Of a stretch of DNA of 8,344 nucleotides, positions 1 through 6,736 are shown piece by piece. The DNA is from Desulfobacteraceae bacterium. GTDB taxonomy: Bacteria; Desulfobacterota; Desulfobacteria; Desulfobacterales; JAABRJ01. Made by a program: the position numbers and the translations under genes. The DNA lies in NCBI GenBank assembly GCA_011390985.1, contig JAABRJ010000547.1, positions 1 to 8,344 on the forward strand, in the 5' to 3' direction. The notes under the pieces are model-generated. The model worked only from the letters and a program-made list of their open reading frames with translations, was not told where the DNA came from and did no database searches. The stretch's first letter is position 1. Every line of letters starts with the position of its first letter.

Positions 1-583
1 ATGCGCTTTTCTCGCTGGCAGGTACCTGCAGGTGGTCTGGAAAGGCGACCGGCTCCATCATCTGGCCGATCAACCCGTCGCCCAGAATCATTACCGGGTT
101 GCGGTATTTTTCCGCCAACGGGAAGGCCTGCATGACCATCTCGACGGTTTCCTGAACGCTGGCGGGCGCCATTACCAGCAGGCGGTAATCCCCGTGCCCG
201 CCGCCCTTGGTGGCCTGAAAGTAATCGCCCTGGGAGGGCAGGATTCCGCCCAGGCCCGGGCCGCCGCGCATGATGTTGACGAAAACCACCGGCAGCTGGG
301 CGCCCGCGATGTAGCTGAGGCCTTCGCTCATCAGGCTGATGCCCGGGCTCGAAGAAGAAGTGAACACCCGTTCACCGCAGCCGGCGGCCCCGAACAGCAT
401 GTAAACCACAGCGACTTCGCTCTCGCCTTGCAGAAAGACACCGTTGACCTCGGGCATCCGGCGGGCCAGATACTCGGCCACCTCGGACTGCGGGGTGATC
501 GGATAGGCAAAGTAGTTGAGACAGCCGGCCCTGATGGCCGCCTCGCCGATGGCTTCGTTTCCTTTCATCAAAATCTTGCCCAT
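1..583 (-). CDS. vorB: 2-oxoacid:ferredoxin oxidoreductase alpha subunit (VorB type), partial at left edge
   Basis: Cytoplasmic subunit of a thiamine-diphosphate 2-oxoacid:ferredoxin oxidoreductase, which converts a 2-oxoacid plus CoA to acyl-CoA and CO2 and passes the electrons to ferredoxin. The ATG at 583 follows a GGAGAAAG-type ribosome site. The visible 194 residues start MGKILMKGNEAIGEAAIRAG and contain YPITPQSE (27-34), the run TSSSSPGISLMSEG (from 75) and an IMRGGPGLGG segment, all hallmarks of the alpha-subunit pyrimidine-binding domain. The frame is still open near ILGDGLIGQMMEPV when the window ends. Family members are about 350 residues, so roughly the last 40% is missing; the beta (TPP-binding) and gamma subunits probably lie beyond the left edge. 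The ferredoxin gene ends 15 bases upstream, so the two are co-transcribed. Family assignment is firm. The substrate (branched-chain 2-oxoacid versus 2-oxoglutarate) cannot be read from this fragment. Confidence 0.93.
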   Translation of the reverse strand, partial: MGKILMKGNEAIGEAAIRAGCLNYFAYPITPQSEVAEYLARRMPEVNGVFLQGESEVAVVYMLFGAAGCGERVFTSSSSPGISLMSEGLSYIAGAQLPVVFVNIMRGGPGLGGILPSQGDYFQATKGGGHGDYRLLVMAPASVQETVEMVMQAFPLAEKYRNPVMILGDGLIGQMMEPVAFPDHLQVPASEKSA

Positions 584-598
584 TTTTCTTTCTCCGTC

Positions 599-832
599 TT
601 AACTTTGATCCGCCTTTTCCGCGGCAATTGCGGTGATGGTGATGGCCACGTCCGGGCACATGATGCAGCATGCCGAGCAGAAGATGCAGTCTTCGGGCCG
701 CGCCTGGTGAACCGGGAAATAGCCCTTGGTGTTGACCTGCTTGGAAATCTCCAGGACATTCTTGGGGCAGATGTCCACGCACAGCCCGCAGCCCTTGCAC
801 CGATCGCTGTCGATAATGTGTTTATACTCCAT
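599..832 (-). CDS. 2x[4Fe-4S] ferredoxin subunit of the 2-oxoacid:ferredoxin oxidoreductase
   Basis: A 77-residue ferredoxin-like protein, probably the delta (electron-transfer) subunit partnered with the adjacent VorB. It carries electrons from the TPP site to soluble ferredoxin. Two cluster motifs are complete: C12-x2-C15-x2-C18-x3-C22-P and C49-x2-C52-x2-C55-x3-C59-P, with an extra Cys at 56. The start ATG at 832 is preceded by AAGGAG ten bases upstream. The reading frame stays open further upstream to 895, but that extension has no ribosome site and would overlap the end of the preceding gene. The gene ends 15 bases before vorB. A KorD/VorD/PorD-type name would fit; I leave the symbol blank because small ferredoxins are hard to tell apart. 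Confidence 0.92.
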   Translation of the reverse strand: MEYKHIIDSDRCKGCGLCVDICPKNVLEISKQVNTKGYFPVHQARPEDCIFCSACCIMCPDVAITITAIAAEKADQS

Positions 833-891
833 GAATCTTGAACTCCTTGTCATAGGAAAGGTGGGATTGCCGACCCCTGCGGCTTTGAGGG

Positions 892-1608
892 TCATACCAG
901 CCGCAGGTTTTTCGGTCCGAGCGGCGCCGCCTTGACCCAGGGTGTCACCAGTTGGCGCTCGATGGGCAGCAGGGGGCAGTCAAGCCGGCTTCGGTCCAGG
1001 TGGGGCAACAAGGGCGCCGCCGCGGTGATGAATTCCAGCGGCAGCCCCATAGCGGCGGCCAAGTTCCGGACGAATTGGTAGCCATCGTAGATGTGACCGG
1101 GCGTGGTCTCGTCCATCAGGTTGGCGTTGCCGATAATGCCGTCGACCGCCATGCGGGCGGCGGATTCGATTTGGGCGCGAATTTGTTGGCAGCCCTGGAC
1201 GGTTTCGGTAAACGGCCGGTAGGGATTGACCACCTGCAGCATGCGGGCCGGGCGGTCCCGGAAGGCATCGGCCAGCGCCGCCAGCACGGTGGCGCCGACA
1301 CCGTCGCCGCCCGCGTCCAGAATGGTGATATCGCCCGGCGACAGGACAGCCCCCGCAACGGCAGGGTCCAGGATGGGCAGGTCCGCGTGCAGATAACGCT
1401 GCGGCGGCAGGATGACCTCGATACCCAGCGCCGCCAGCGGCTGGCGGGCTTCACGGGTTCTGAAGTAGGGGTTGACCAGGTCCAGGTCGGCAATCCGGAC
1501 CGAGCGGCCATTGCGCCGGCAGTTCACCGCCAGGTTGACGGCCACTTCGGATTTGCCGCTGCCGTAATTGCCGACGATGATTACGACACCTTTTAAATTA
1601 AGTCCCAC
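892..1608 (-). CDS. P-loop NTPase of the CobQ/CobB/MinD/ParA-like type, first gene of the vor operon
   Basis: A 238-residue soluble nucleotide-binding protein of unknown specific role. Read from a GTG at 1608, it opens with a hydrophobic strand and Walker A GNYGSGKS (13-20). It continues with a DLDLVNPYFRTRE block (41-53), which looks like a switch I region, and ILDAGGDGVGA (96-106) at the Walker B/switch II position. VVNPYRPFTE and GNANLMDETT segments follow. The Walker A lacks the early Lys of the ParA/MinD deviant motif. The GTG start is chosen because GAGG lies seven bases upstream. A TTG at 1671 in the same frame has no ribosome site and coincides with a TTGACA promoter-like hexamer. The stop lies 59 bases before the ferredoxin start on the same strand, so it is probably the leader gene of the operon. 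A role in maturation or regulation of the oxidoreductase is a guess from context only. Confidence 0.85.
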   Translation of the reverse strand: MGLNLKGVVIIVGNYGSGKSEVAVNLAVNCRRNGRSVRIADLDLVNPYFRTREARQPLAALGIEVILPPQRYLHADLPILDPAVAGAVLSPGDITILDAGGDGVGATVLAALADAFRDRPARMLQVVNPYRPFTETVQGCQQIRAQIESAARMAVDGIIGNANLMDETTPGHIYDGYQFVRNLAAAMGLPLEFITAAAPLLPHLDRSRLDCPLLPIERQLVTPWVKAAPLGPKNLRLV

Positions 1609-1868
1609 CAGTTTGCCTCGCGTGAAAGTAAACAAAACTAGTTCACTATTTTTTAATGGGAATAATGTCAAGCCTTTTGAAGCCGGTGGGTGGAAGAAGG
1701 CGACCCCGCCTCCTTCCGGACGTTTTCCGGCCGGTGGGGGCCCGCGGTGGCGCGTGCACCGCAGCCGAATTTTGTTTGGGGCGCCGCTCCGGATATGTTA
1801 AAAACAATCCCTGGATGCGGTTCGGATCCAAAATGGCTTCAAACGGGTTGACCGAAAAAGAGGAAAAA
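1609..1868. other. Divergent intergenic region with a cluster of GC-rich hairpins
   Basis: This is the shared upstream region of the minus-strand vor operon and the plus-strand NamZ-like gene. Three hairpins can be traced by eye. The first is an 11-bp stem with one mismatch (1692-1702 with 1707-1717, loop of four). The second is a 5-bp CCGGA/TCCGG stem (1716-1720 with 1726-1730), which overlaps the right arm of the first, so the two are alternatives. The third is a 6-bp GCGGTG/CACCGC stem (1744-1749 with 1757-1762). A weak plus-strand promoter guess for the NamZ-like gene is TTGTTT (1772-1777) with TATGTT (1794-1799, spacer 16). No coding region is convincing here, and the plus-strand frame that crosses it has no ribosome site before 1869. 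Confidence 0.5.
1643..1671 (-). promoter_or_regulatory. Possible sigma-70-type promoter for the NTPase-ferredoxin-vorB operon
   Basis: On the minus strand a perfect -35 hexamer TTGACA (1671-1666) is followed after 17 bases by a poor -10 (TAGTGA, 1648-1643) in an AT-rich stretch. Transcription would begin near 1636, giving a leader of about 28 bases to the GTG at 1608. The perfect -35 and spacing support it; the weak -10 does not. Confidence 0.35.
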
Positions 1869-3047
1869 ATGATGCCCAGCGTTCAAACCGGCCTCGAAAC
1901 TCTGCTGGCCAGTCCCCCGGCTTGGCTGGCCGGACGGCGGCTGGGGCTGCTGTGCAACCCGGCTTCCGTCGACCGCCGGTTGCGTCACGCCCGCGACCTG
2001 ATTCAGGCCCGCTTTCCCGGCCAGTTGAAAGCCCTCTACTCCCCTCAGCATGGTTTTTTTGCTGAAAAGCAGGACAACATGATCGAGTCGGAGCACATCA
2101 CCGATCCGGTTTTCGGTTTGCCCGTATTCAGTCTCTACGGCCAGACGCGGATACCCACGGAAGAGATGTTCGCGCCGATCGACGTCCTGCTGGTGGACCT
2201 GCAGGATGTCGGCACGCGGGTCTACACGTTCGTCTACACCGTATCCTACTGCCTGGAGGCCGCCCGAAAATACGGCAAGCGGGTCGTGATCCTGGACCGC
2301 CCCAACCCGATCGGCGGGGTCCGGGTGGAAGGCAACTGCCTCGACCCCGAAACGGCCTCGTTTGTGGGGCGCTACCCCATCCCCATGCGCCACGGGCTCA
2401 CCATGGGGGAGATCGCCGGGCTCTTCAACCAGGCCTTCGGCATCGGCTGCGACCTGGACGTGATGCCGCTCACGGGCTGGCGGCGGTCGATGGATTTCGC
2501 GGCAACGGGTCTTCCCTGGGTGCCCCCGTCGCCCAACCTGCCCACGCCGGCCTCGGCCCTGGTCTATCCCGGCCAGGTGCTGTGGGAGGGGACCAATGTC
2601 TCCGAAGGGCGCGGGGGCACCCAGCCCTTCGAGGTCTTCGGCGCCCCGTTTTTTGACACCCGCAAAATTCTGGCAGCCATGGAGAAAGAGAACCGCGCCG
2701 GGGTTTGGCTGCGGCCGCTGGTATTCGAGCCGACCGCCAACAAATGGGCCGGCAGCGCCTGCCGCGGGTTTCAACTGCACGTCACCGATCCGGCGCGCTA
2801 CCGACCCTACGAGACCGCGCTTGAACTGCTGCGGGCCGTCCTGGCCTGTCATCCCGCGCAGTTCGCCTGGAGGCAGCCGCCATACGAGTACGAATTCGAA
2901 AAGCTGCCGATCGTACTGCTCACAGGCTCCATCAGCCTGCATCGGCAGTTGGAAGCGGGGGTGCCGGTTGACACCCTGGCCGCCGGCTGGGAACCTGAAC
3001 TCAACCGTTTCAAGGCCCTGCGCGAGGCGTTTTTGCTCTATCGCTGA
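1869..3047 (+). CDS. namZ: DUF1343 / NamZ-family (GH171) exo-beta-N-acetylmuramidase-like protein
   Basis: A 392-residue protein of the DUF1343 family. Its characterised member NamZ (Bacillus subtilis) removes terminal MurNAc from peptidoglycan fragments. The family landmarks occur in order: GLLCNPASVD (26-35), YSPQHGFF (57-64), VDLQDVGTRVYTFVYT (from 109), LDRPNPIGG (142-150), PMRHGLTMGEIAGLF, WVPPSPNLPTPASALVYPG and EGTNVSEGRGGTQPFE (240-255). The length matches the family core (about 370-400). The ATG at 1869 is chosen because AAGAGG sits five bases upstream; an ATG three bases later is equally possible. There is no signal peptide from this start, so the enzyme appears cytoplasmic and would act on imported muropeptide sugars. 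The motif I remember as PEHG is PQHG here, so catalytic competence is not certain. A bidirectional terminator follows. The MurU/AmgK-like gene at 6737 could use its product. Family assignment is firm; the reaction is by homology. Confidence 0.88.
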   Translation: MMPSVQTGLETLLASPPAWLAGRRLGLLCNPASVDRRLRHARDLIQARFPGQLKALYSPQHGFFAEKQDNMIESEHITDPVFGLPVFSLYGQTRIPTEEMFAPIDVLLVDLQDVGTRVYTFVYTVSYCLEAARKYGKRVVILDRPNPIGGVRVEGNCLDPETASFVGRYPIPMRHGLTMGEIAGLFNQAFGIGCDLDVMPLTGWRRSMDFAATGLPWVPPSPNLPTPASALVYPGQVLWEGTNVSEGRGGTQPFEVFGAPFFDTRKILAAMEKENRAGVWLRPLVFEPTANKWAGSACRGFQLHVTDPARYRPYETALELLRAVLACHPAQFAWRQPPYEYEFEKLPIVLLTGSISLHRQLEAGVPVDTLAAGWEPELNRFKALREAFLLYR

Positions 3048-3108
3048 CGCCCCCGCAAGAATGGCCCCGCACCCAGAGCGGAAATTGCGGCAAAGCCCAC
3101 ATGGGCGC

Positions 3109-3160
3109 GCCGCAACAAAAAACCCTGCACACGCGCCTGTGCAGGGTTTTTTGTTGCGGC
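3109..3160. terminator. Perfect 23-bp bidirectional intrinsic terminator
   Basis: Positions 3109-3131 pair perfectly with 3138-3160 around a six-base loop (CGCGCC). The inner stem CCCTGCACA/TGTGCAGGG is followed by six Ts on the plus strand and, by symmetry, six Us for minus-strand transcription. It lies between the convergent NamZ-like gene (ends 3047) and the small membrane-protein gene (ends 3178) and can serve both. Pairing continues through the A/T tracts into an outer GC-rich block of eight base pairs. Confidence 0.93.
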
Positions 3161-3177
3161 CTAAGCCTATATTGGGA

Positions 3178-3465
3178 TCAGTCTTTTTCGGTCTTCAGGG
3201 TTTCGATCTCTTTTTTGAGGTCGTCGATTTCCTTTTTGTATTTATCAACGTCATCCGTGGCGCTCTCGGTCGTATCGGTTGTCGTCTCATCTTTTTTCCA
3301 GGAGTCTTTGAGTTCATCAAAGCCCAGGTAAAGCGCCAGCCCACCGCCGAGCAGAAGCATGATCGGGATTGCGCCCGCCAACAGTTGCAGAAAAGGTTTC
3401 CACCACACCGACAGGCCAATGAGACCCAGAACAGCACCGACTGCCCCACCAATTAACGTTTTCAT
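3178..3465 (-). CDS. Small membrane protein with a C-terminal coiled coil, function unknown
   Basis: A 95-residue protein I do not recognise. Residues about 3-22 (glycine-rich, ending SVWW) and 25-49 (QLLAGAIPIMLLLGGGLALYL region) form two hydrophobic segments likely to span the inner membrane as a hairpin. A short charged, threonine-rich linker follows (KKDETTTDTTESATDD), then a lysine/glutamate-rich tail with Ile/Leu/Val heptad spacing (about 71-93) that predicts a coiled coil. The ribosome site AAAGGAGG, ten bases before the ATG at 3465, is the strongest in the window. This argues for a real and well-translated gene. It is monocistronic, with the shared terminator just past its stop. A role in membrane stress or as a scaffold is possible but nothing in the sequence proves it. 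Confidence 0.8.
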   Translation of the reverse strand: MKTLIGGAVGAVLGLIGLSVWWKPFLQLLAGAIPIMLLLGGGLALYLGFDELKDSWKKDETTTDTTESATDDVDKYKKEIDDLKKEIETLKTEKD

Positions 3466-3484
3466 AGAAAATCATCCTCCTTTA

Positions 3485-3971
3485 ACGTAGCCATGATTGA
3501 GTTGTATTTTCTCGACTAAGATGTCCCGCTTCCCGGTGAATAGCCCTTGTTCAGATGTGTCTGGGGTAGACCACTTTCGATGAACAACAGCACATGCATA
3601 CCCGCCTGACTTTGACTTGCAGCAGCGCGGCTGAATTTAAAATAATATCCGGTAGATATGCTGTTTTAAAAGTCGTTTTTAAAATGATATAGGGAAATAC
3701 CACAACCTCAGCGGTAACGCAAGCCTAAATTTTGTCGCGGCGCCCTTTCTGCAAGCCGGTCGGGGGCCGCTGCGGGGCGCCGGGCTTGAAAATGAATTAT
3801 TGCAAACCCGCCGCCTTTTTGTTAGTTCAAGAAATCTCGTTCTCCCCCGGCCACCCTATTTGCCCTTTCAGTTCGTCATCGGTGTGGCGCCCAAAGGGCC
3901 AACTTCGCCCGCCTTTGTGCCGCAATCACCGGTGTCAGCAGCCATCATCGAACATTTAAGCGGATCGCAAA
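3485..3971. other. Long intergenic region without a convincing gene
   Basis: About 490 bases separate the divergently transcribed small membrane-protein gene and plsB. It presumably holds both promoters. A plus-strand candidate is TTGACT (3612-3617), an 18-base spacer and TTTAAA (3636-3641), but it would leave a 5' leader of over 300 bases before plsB. An AT-rich island (about 3631-3700) sits between GC-rich flanks. The GC-rich stretch 3737-3790 has short self-complementary pieces. The short open frames here lack ribosome sites and recognisable products. I see no RNA gene. Confidence 0.5.
3636..3694. repeat. Imperfect 17-nt direct repeat in an AT-rich island
   Basis: TTTAAAATAATATCCGG (3636-3652) and TTTAAAATGATATAGGG (3678-3694) match at 14 of 17 positions. 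Their starts are 42 bases apart, close to four helical turns. A TTTTAAAA palindrome at 3664-3671 lies between them. This could be a pair of operator sites or simply AT-rich promoter DNA. Confidence 0.4.
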
Positions 3972-6611
3972 ATGGATCAATCACAACCAGGCGCTTCGGC
4001 TCCGGCCCGCAGCAGGCTTCGGCAGTGGATCGACAAGGCCCTGCAGGGGACCCACCACCATTTCAGCTGCACGGTCCCCGCCAAGATCGGTTTTCTGGCG
4101 GGGCTGCTGATGAACATGTTTTACTCCGGAATCAAGGTCGACGACAGTCAGTTGGCGATCCTGAAAGGGCTGCCGCCGGAGGCGACCATCGTTTACACCG
4201 GCAAGTACAAGAGCTTCTTCGAGTTCTGGTTTTATTTCACGCGCTATCAGCGGGAGAAACTGCGCTACCCTGAAATCGGGCTGGACTACCGCTTTTTGAC
4301 CTGGCAGCCCGTGTCGCGCTGTCTGCGCATGCTGCTGGCCCATCTGCACTATTTTTTGGGGCACTGGAAACTGCTCGACCCATACAGCAGCGGCTATTTG
4401 CGCGACGAAATGGCCAACGGCCGGACCGCATTCCTCTCGTTGGTTGAAAAAAAAGGATTTTACCGCCGCTTCGTGAAAGCCCAAACCGATCCGGTCCAGT
4501 ATCTGATTGAAATTCAAAAGACCCTTGACCGGCCGATTTTCCTGGTGCCGCAGTTGATGCTCTTCGGCCGGGAACCGTACCGTTCGATCCCCTCGATTCT
4601 GGATATTTTTCTGGGATCCCGTGAAAACCCGGGCAAGATCCGCAAGGTCATGGTCCTTTTCAAGAATCCCGGAAACGTGTTCGTGGAGGTCTCCCAGCCG
4701 CTTGACCTGCGCGAATTTATCGAAACCCCGGAGATCCGCGAACGTGACCTGGAGCAGCAGGCAGTGGTGCTGCGGCAGCAGCTGTTGCAGCAGATCAACC
4801 GCCACCGCCAGAGCATCACCGGGCCGATCCTCAAGACCCGTGAGGAGCTAAAGGAACAGATCCTCACCAGCGAAAGACTGCAGGAGTTCATGGAGCAGTT
4901 TGCGGTCAAACGTGAGACACCGCTCTACAAGCTCCGCAAGGAGGCCGACGGCTACATCGATGAAATCGCGGCCAAGTACAACAACTTCGTCATTAAATTC
5001 GGTGCCATCCTGGTGCGCTGGATTCTCGAGTCGATGTTTGAGGGCGTGACCGTCAATCTCGACATCCTCAACCGGGTCAAAACCATGGCCCAGCGCGGCC
5101 CCGTGATCTTCATTCCGTGCCACAAGAGCCATATCGACTACCTGATTCTCTCCTACATTCTCTACACCAACAACATGCCGTGCCCCCACATCGCGGCCGG
5201 CAAAAATCTCTCCTTCTGGCCGTTGGGGCCCTTTTTCCGGGGCGGCGGGGCTTTTTTTATCCGCCGCAGCTTCAAGGGCGCCGTCCTGTATTCCAAGGTT
5301 TTTTCGGAATACGTCTGCAGGCTGCTGGCGGAGGGCTTCAATATCGAGTTTTTCATCGAAGGCGGGCGCAGCCGGACGGGCAAGCTGTTCCTGCCCAAGC
5401 TCGGCCTGCTCTCCATCATTTTGAATGCCTACCGTGAAGGCGTCTGCGAAGACCTGATCTTCGCCCCGATTTACATCGGGTATGACCGGGTGTTGGAAGA
5501 AAACGCCTACCTGCGCGAAATCGAGGGCGGGCAGAAAGAGCCGGAGAATTTTCTGCAGGTCCTCAAGGCGCGCAAATTTCTCAAAAAACGGTTCGGGCGG
5601 ATTTACATCAAGTTCAATGAACCGATTTCCATCAAAGACGTCCTGACCCGCTTTGATACGCCCTTCGAGAAAATGTCCAGCAAGGAGCAGAACATCCTCT
5701 GCCGCAACCTGGGCTTTCGGATCATCAACGCCATCAACGCCGTCACCGTGGTCACACCGCATGCCCTGGCGGCCAGCGCCCTGCTCAACGCCTCCAAGGA
5801 GCGTCTGACCTACCAGCAGCTCTCGGAGATCATCGAAACCTACCTGAATTATCTCTCCTCCCAGGACGCGCCTCTGGCTGACACGCTCCTGATGGACCAG
5901 ACCCGGGCGATTGAAAATGCTCTCGACTCCTTTGTTCAGAGCAAATTCATCGAGAAGATCGACGCCAAAAAGGAGGAGATCGAGGGCGAAACCGAGTTCA
6001 AGATCATTCTGCACAAACGCTCGGCGCTGTCCTACTACCAGAACAACTGCATCGCGTTTTTCATCCCCGCCGCGATCACGGGCCTGGTTATCCTCGGCAA
6101 GGATGCCTTTCAGTTTTCAGCCGTCGATCTTCACAGCGAGTACCGCTTTATCCAGGAATTCTTCAAAAACGAATTCGCCTACGACGTCGACCGCACCCCC
6201 GAGTATTTCGTCCGCAAGACCCTCAAGGCTTTTATCGATGAGGCGATCCTGATGCCGCACCGCAGCCTGCCGGACACCTACCAGCTGACCTCGGTCGGCT
6301 ACCGCAAGCTTCGCCAGTTTGCCAGTTTTCTGAAGCCCTTCTTCGAGTCCTACTGGATCACCCTCAACTCCTTTATGCGGGTCAGTAAAAAGGAGCTGGA
6401 CAAGAAAGAGCGCTTGAAAAAGGTGCAGTCGCTGGGCAGTCGGATGTTCAAGGAAAAGGCGGTGGCGCGCATCGATGCGCTCTCCAAGATCAATTACGTC
6501 AACGCCGTCGACTATTTCAACTACCACGGCATCAAAAATGCCGAAGCTGAAGAAAAGATTCAACTGTACGCTGAAAAGGTGCAGAACTACCTCGGCTACC
6601 TGCCGCCCTGA
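3972..6611 (+). CDS. plsB: Glycerol-3-phosphate 1-O-acyltransferase PlsB
   Basis: Peripheral inner-membrane enzyme that acylates the sn-1 position of glycerol-3-phosphate (acyl-ACP or acyl-CoA donor), giving lysophosphatidate, the first committed step of phospholipid synthesis. All four acyltransferase motifs are intact. Motif I is HKSHID with catalytic His384 and Asp389. Motif II is GAFFIRR (426-432). Motif III is EGGRSRTG (463-470). Motif IV is PIYIGY (499-504). The 879 residues compare with about 807 in Escherichia coli; the large N-terminal region before motif I and the long alpha-helical C-terminal region are both present. The ATG at 3972 has only a weak ribosome site (AGCGGA), so the exact start is less certain than the gene. 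No partner lies within 100 bases on either side, so it may be transcribed alone or with the following gene (125-base gap). Codon use looks uniform across the gene. Confidence 0.95.
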   Translation: MDQSQPGASAPARSRLRQWIDKALQGTHHHFSCTVPAKIGFLAGLLMNMFYSGIKVDDSQLAILKGLPPEATIVYTGKYKSFFEFWFYFTRYQREKLRYPEIGLDYRFLTWQPVSRCLRMLLAHLHYFLGHWKLLDPYSSGYLRDEMANGRTAFLSLVEKKGFYRRFVKAQTDPVQYLIEIQKTLDRPIFLVPQLMLFGREPYRSIPSILDIFLGSRENPGKIRKVMVLFKNPGNVFVEVSQPLDLREFIETPEIRERDLEQQAVVLRQQLLQQINRHRQSITGPILKTREELKEQILTSERLQEFMEQFAVKRETPLYKLRKEADGYIDEIAAKYNNFVIKFGAILVRWILESMFEGVTVNLDILNRVKTMAQRGPVIFIPCHKSHIDYLILSYILYTNNMPCPHIAAGKNLSFWPLGPFFRGGGAFFIRRSFKGAVLYSKVFSEYVCRLLAEGFNIEFFIEGGRSRTGKLFLPKLGLLSIILNAYREGVCEDLIFAPIYIGYDRVLEENAYLREIEGGQKEPENFLQVLKARKFLKKRFGRIYIKFNEPISIKDVLTRFDTPFEKMSSKEQNILCRNLGFRIINAINAVTVVTPHALAASALLNASKERLTYQQLSEIIETYLNYLSSQDAPLADTLLMDQTRAIENALDSFVQSKFIEKIDAKKEEIEGETEFKIILHKRSALSYYQNNCIAFFIPAAITGLVILGKDAFQFSAVDLHSEYRFIQEFFKNEFAYDVDRTPEYFVRKTLKAFIDEAILMPHRSLPDTYQLTSVGYRKLRQFASFLKPFFESYWITLNSFMRVSKKELDKKERLKKVQSLGSRMFKEKAVARIDALSKINYVNAVDYFNYHGIKNAEAEEKIQLYAEKVQNYLGYLPP

Positions 6612-6736
6612 GCCTGTGGGCGGCGCGTGGCCAGGGGTGTGGCGGTGGGGTTGAAAAGCGGCATTCGAGGGCTTTGTCCGCGGCGCCTGGGCATGGAACC
6701 GGTTGAAAAGGTTTAAGTCATACTTTAAGAAAATAG

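Noticed and set aside
32..841. Long plus-strand open frame opposite vorB and the ferredoxin gene
   Set aside because: It is antisense to two firmly identified genes, has no recognisable product, and its length follows from GC-rich codon structure on the other strand.
1608..1671. Upstream TTG start for the P-loop NTPase
   Set aside because: No ribosome site, the extra residues do not fit the start of a P-loop domain, and the TTG falls in a TTGACA promoter-like hexamer.
1839..2942. Minus-strand open frame of over 360 codons opposite the NamZ-like gene
   Set aside because: The plus strand carries an unbroken DUF1343 protein with all family landmarks; the antisense frame is Gln/Gly/Arg/Val-rich and matches nothing I know.
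3732..3959. Short open frame in the intergenic region before plsB
   Set aside because: No ATG with a ribosome site, Pro/Arg/Ser-rich composition and no recognisable family.
4447..4454. Run of eight As inside plsB as a programmed frameshift or slippage site
   Set aside because: The normal frame continues intact through all four motifs, and no alternative-frame product or stimulatory structure is evident.
4848..6014. Minus-strand open frame of nearly 390 codons opposite plsB
   Set aside because: It is antisense to the acyltransferase motif region of plsB, a shadow of GC-biased third positions.
6703..6731. Promoter TTGAAA-N17-TAAGAA directly before the fusion gene
   Set aside because: The -10 matches the consensus at only three positions, and transcription would start almost at the ATG.
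6612..6736. Terminator between plsB and the fusion gene
   Set aside because: I found only short, imperfect pairing and no stem followed by a T-run, so co-transcription cannot be excluded.
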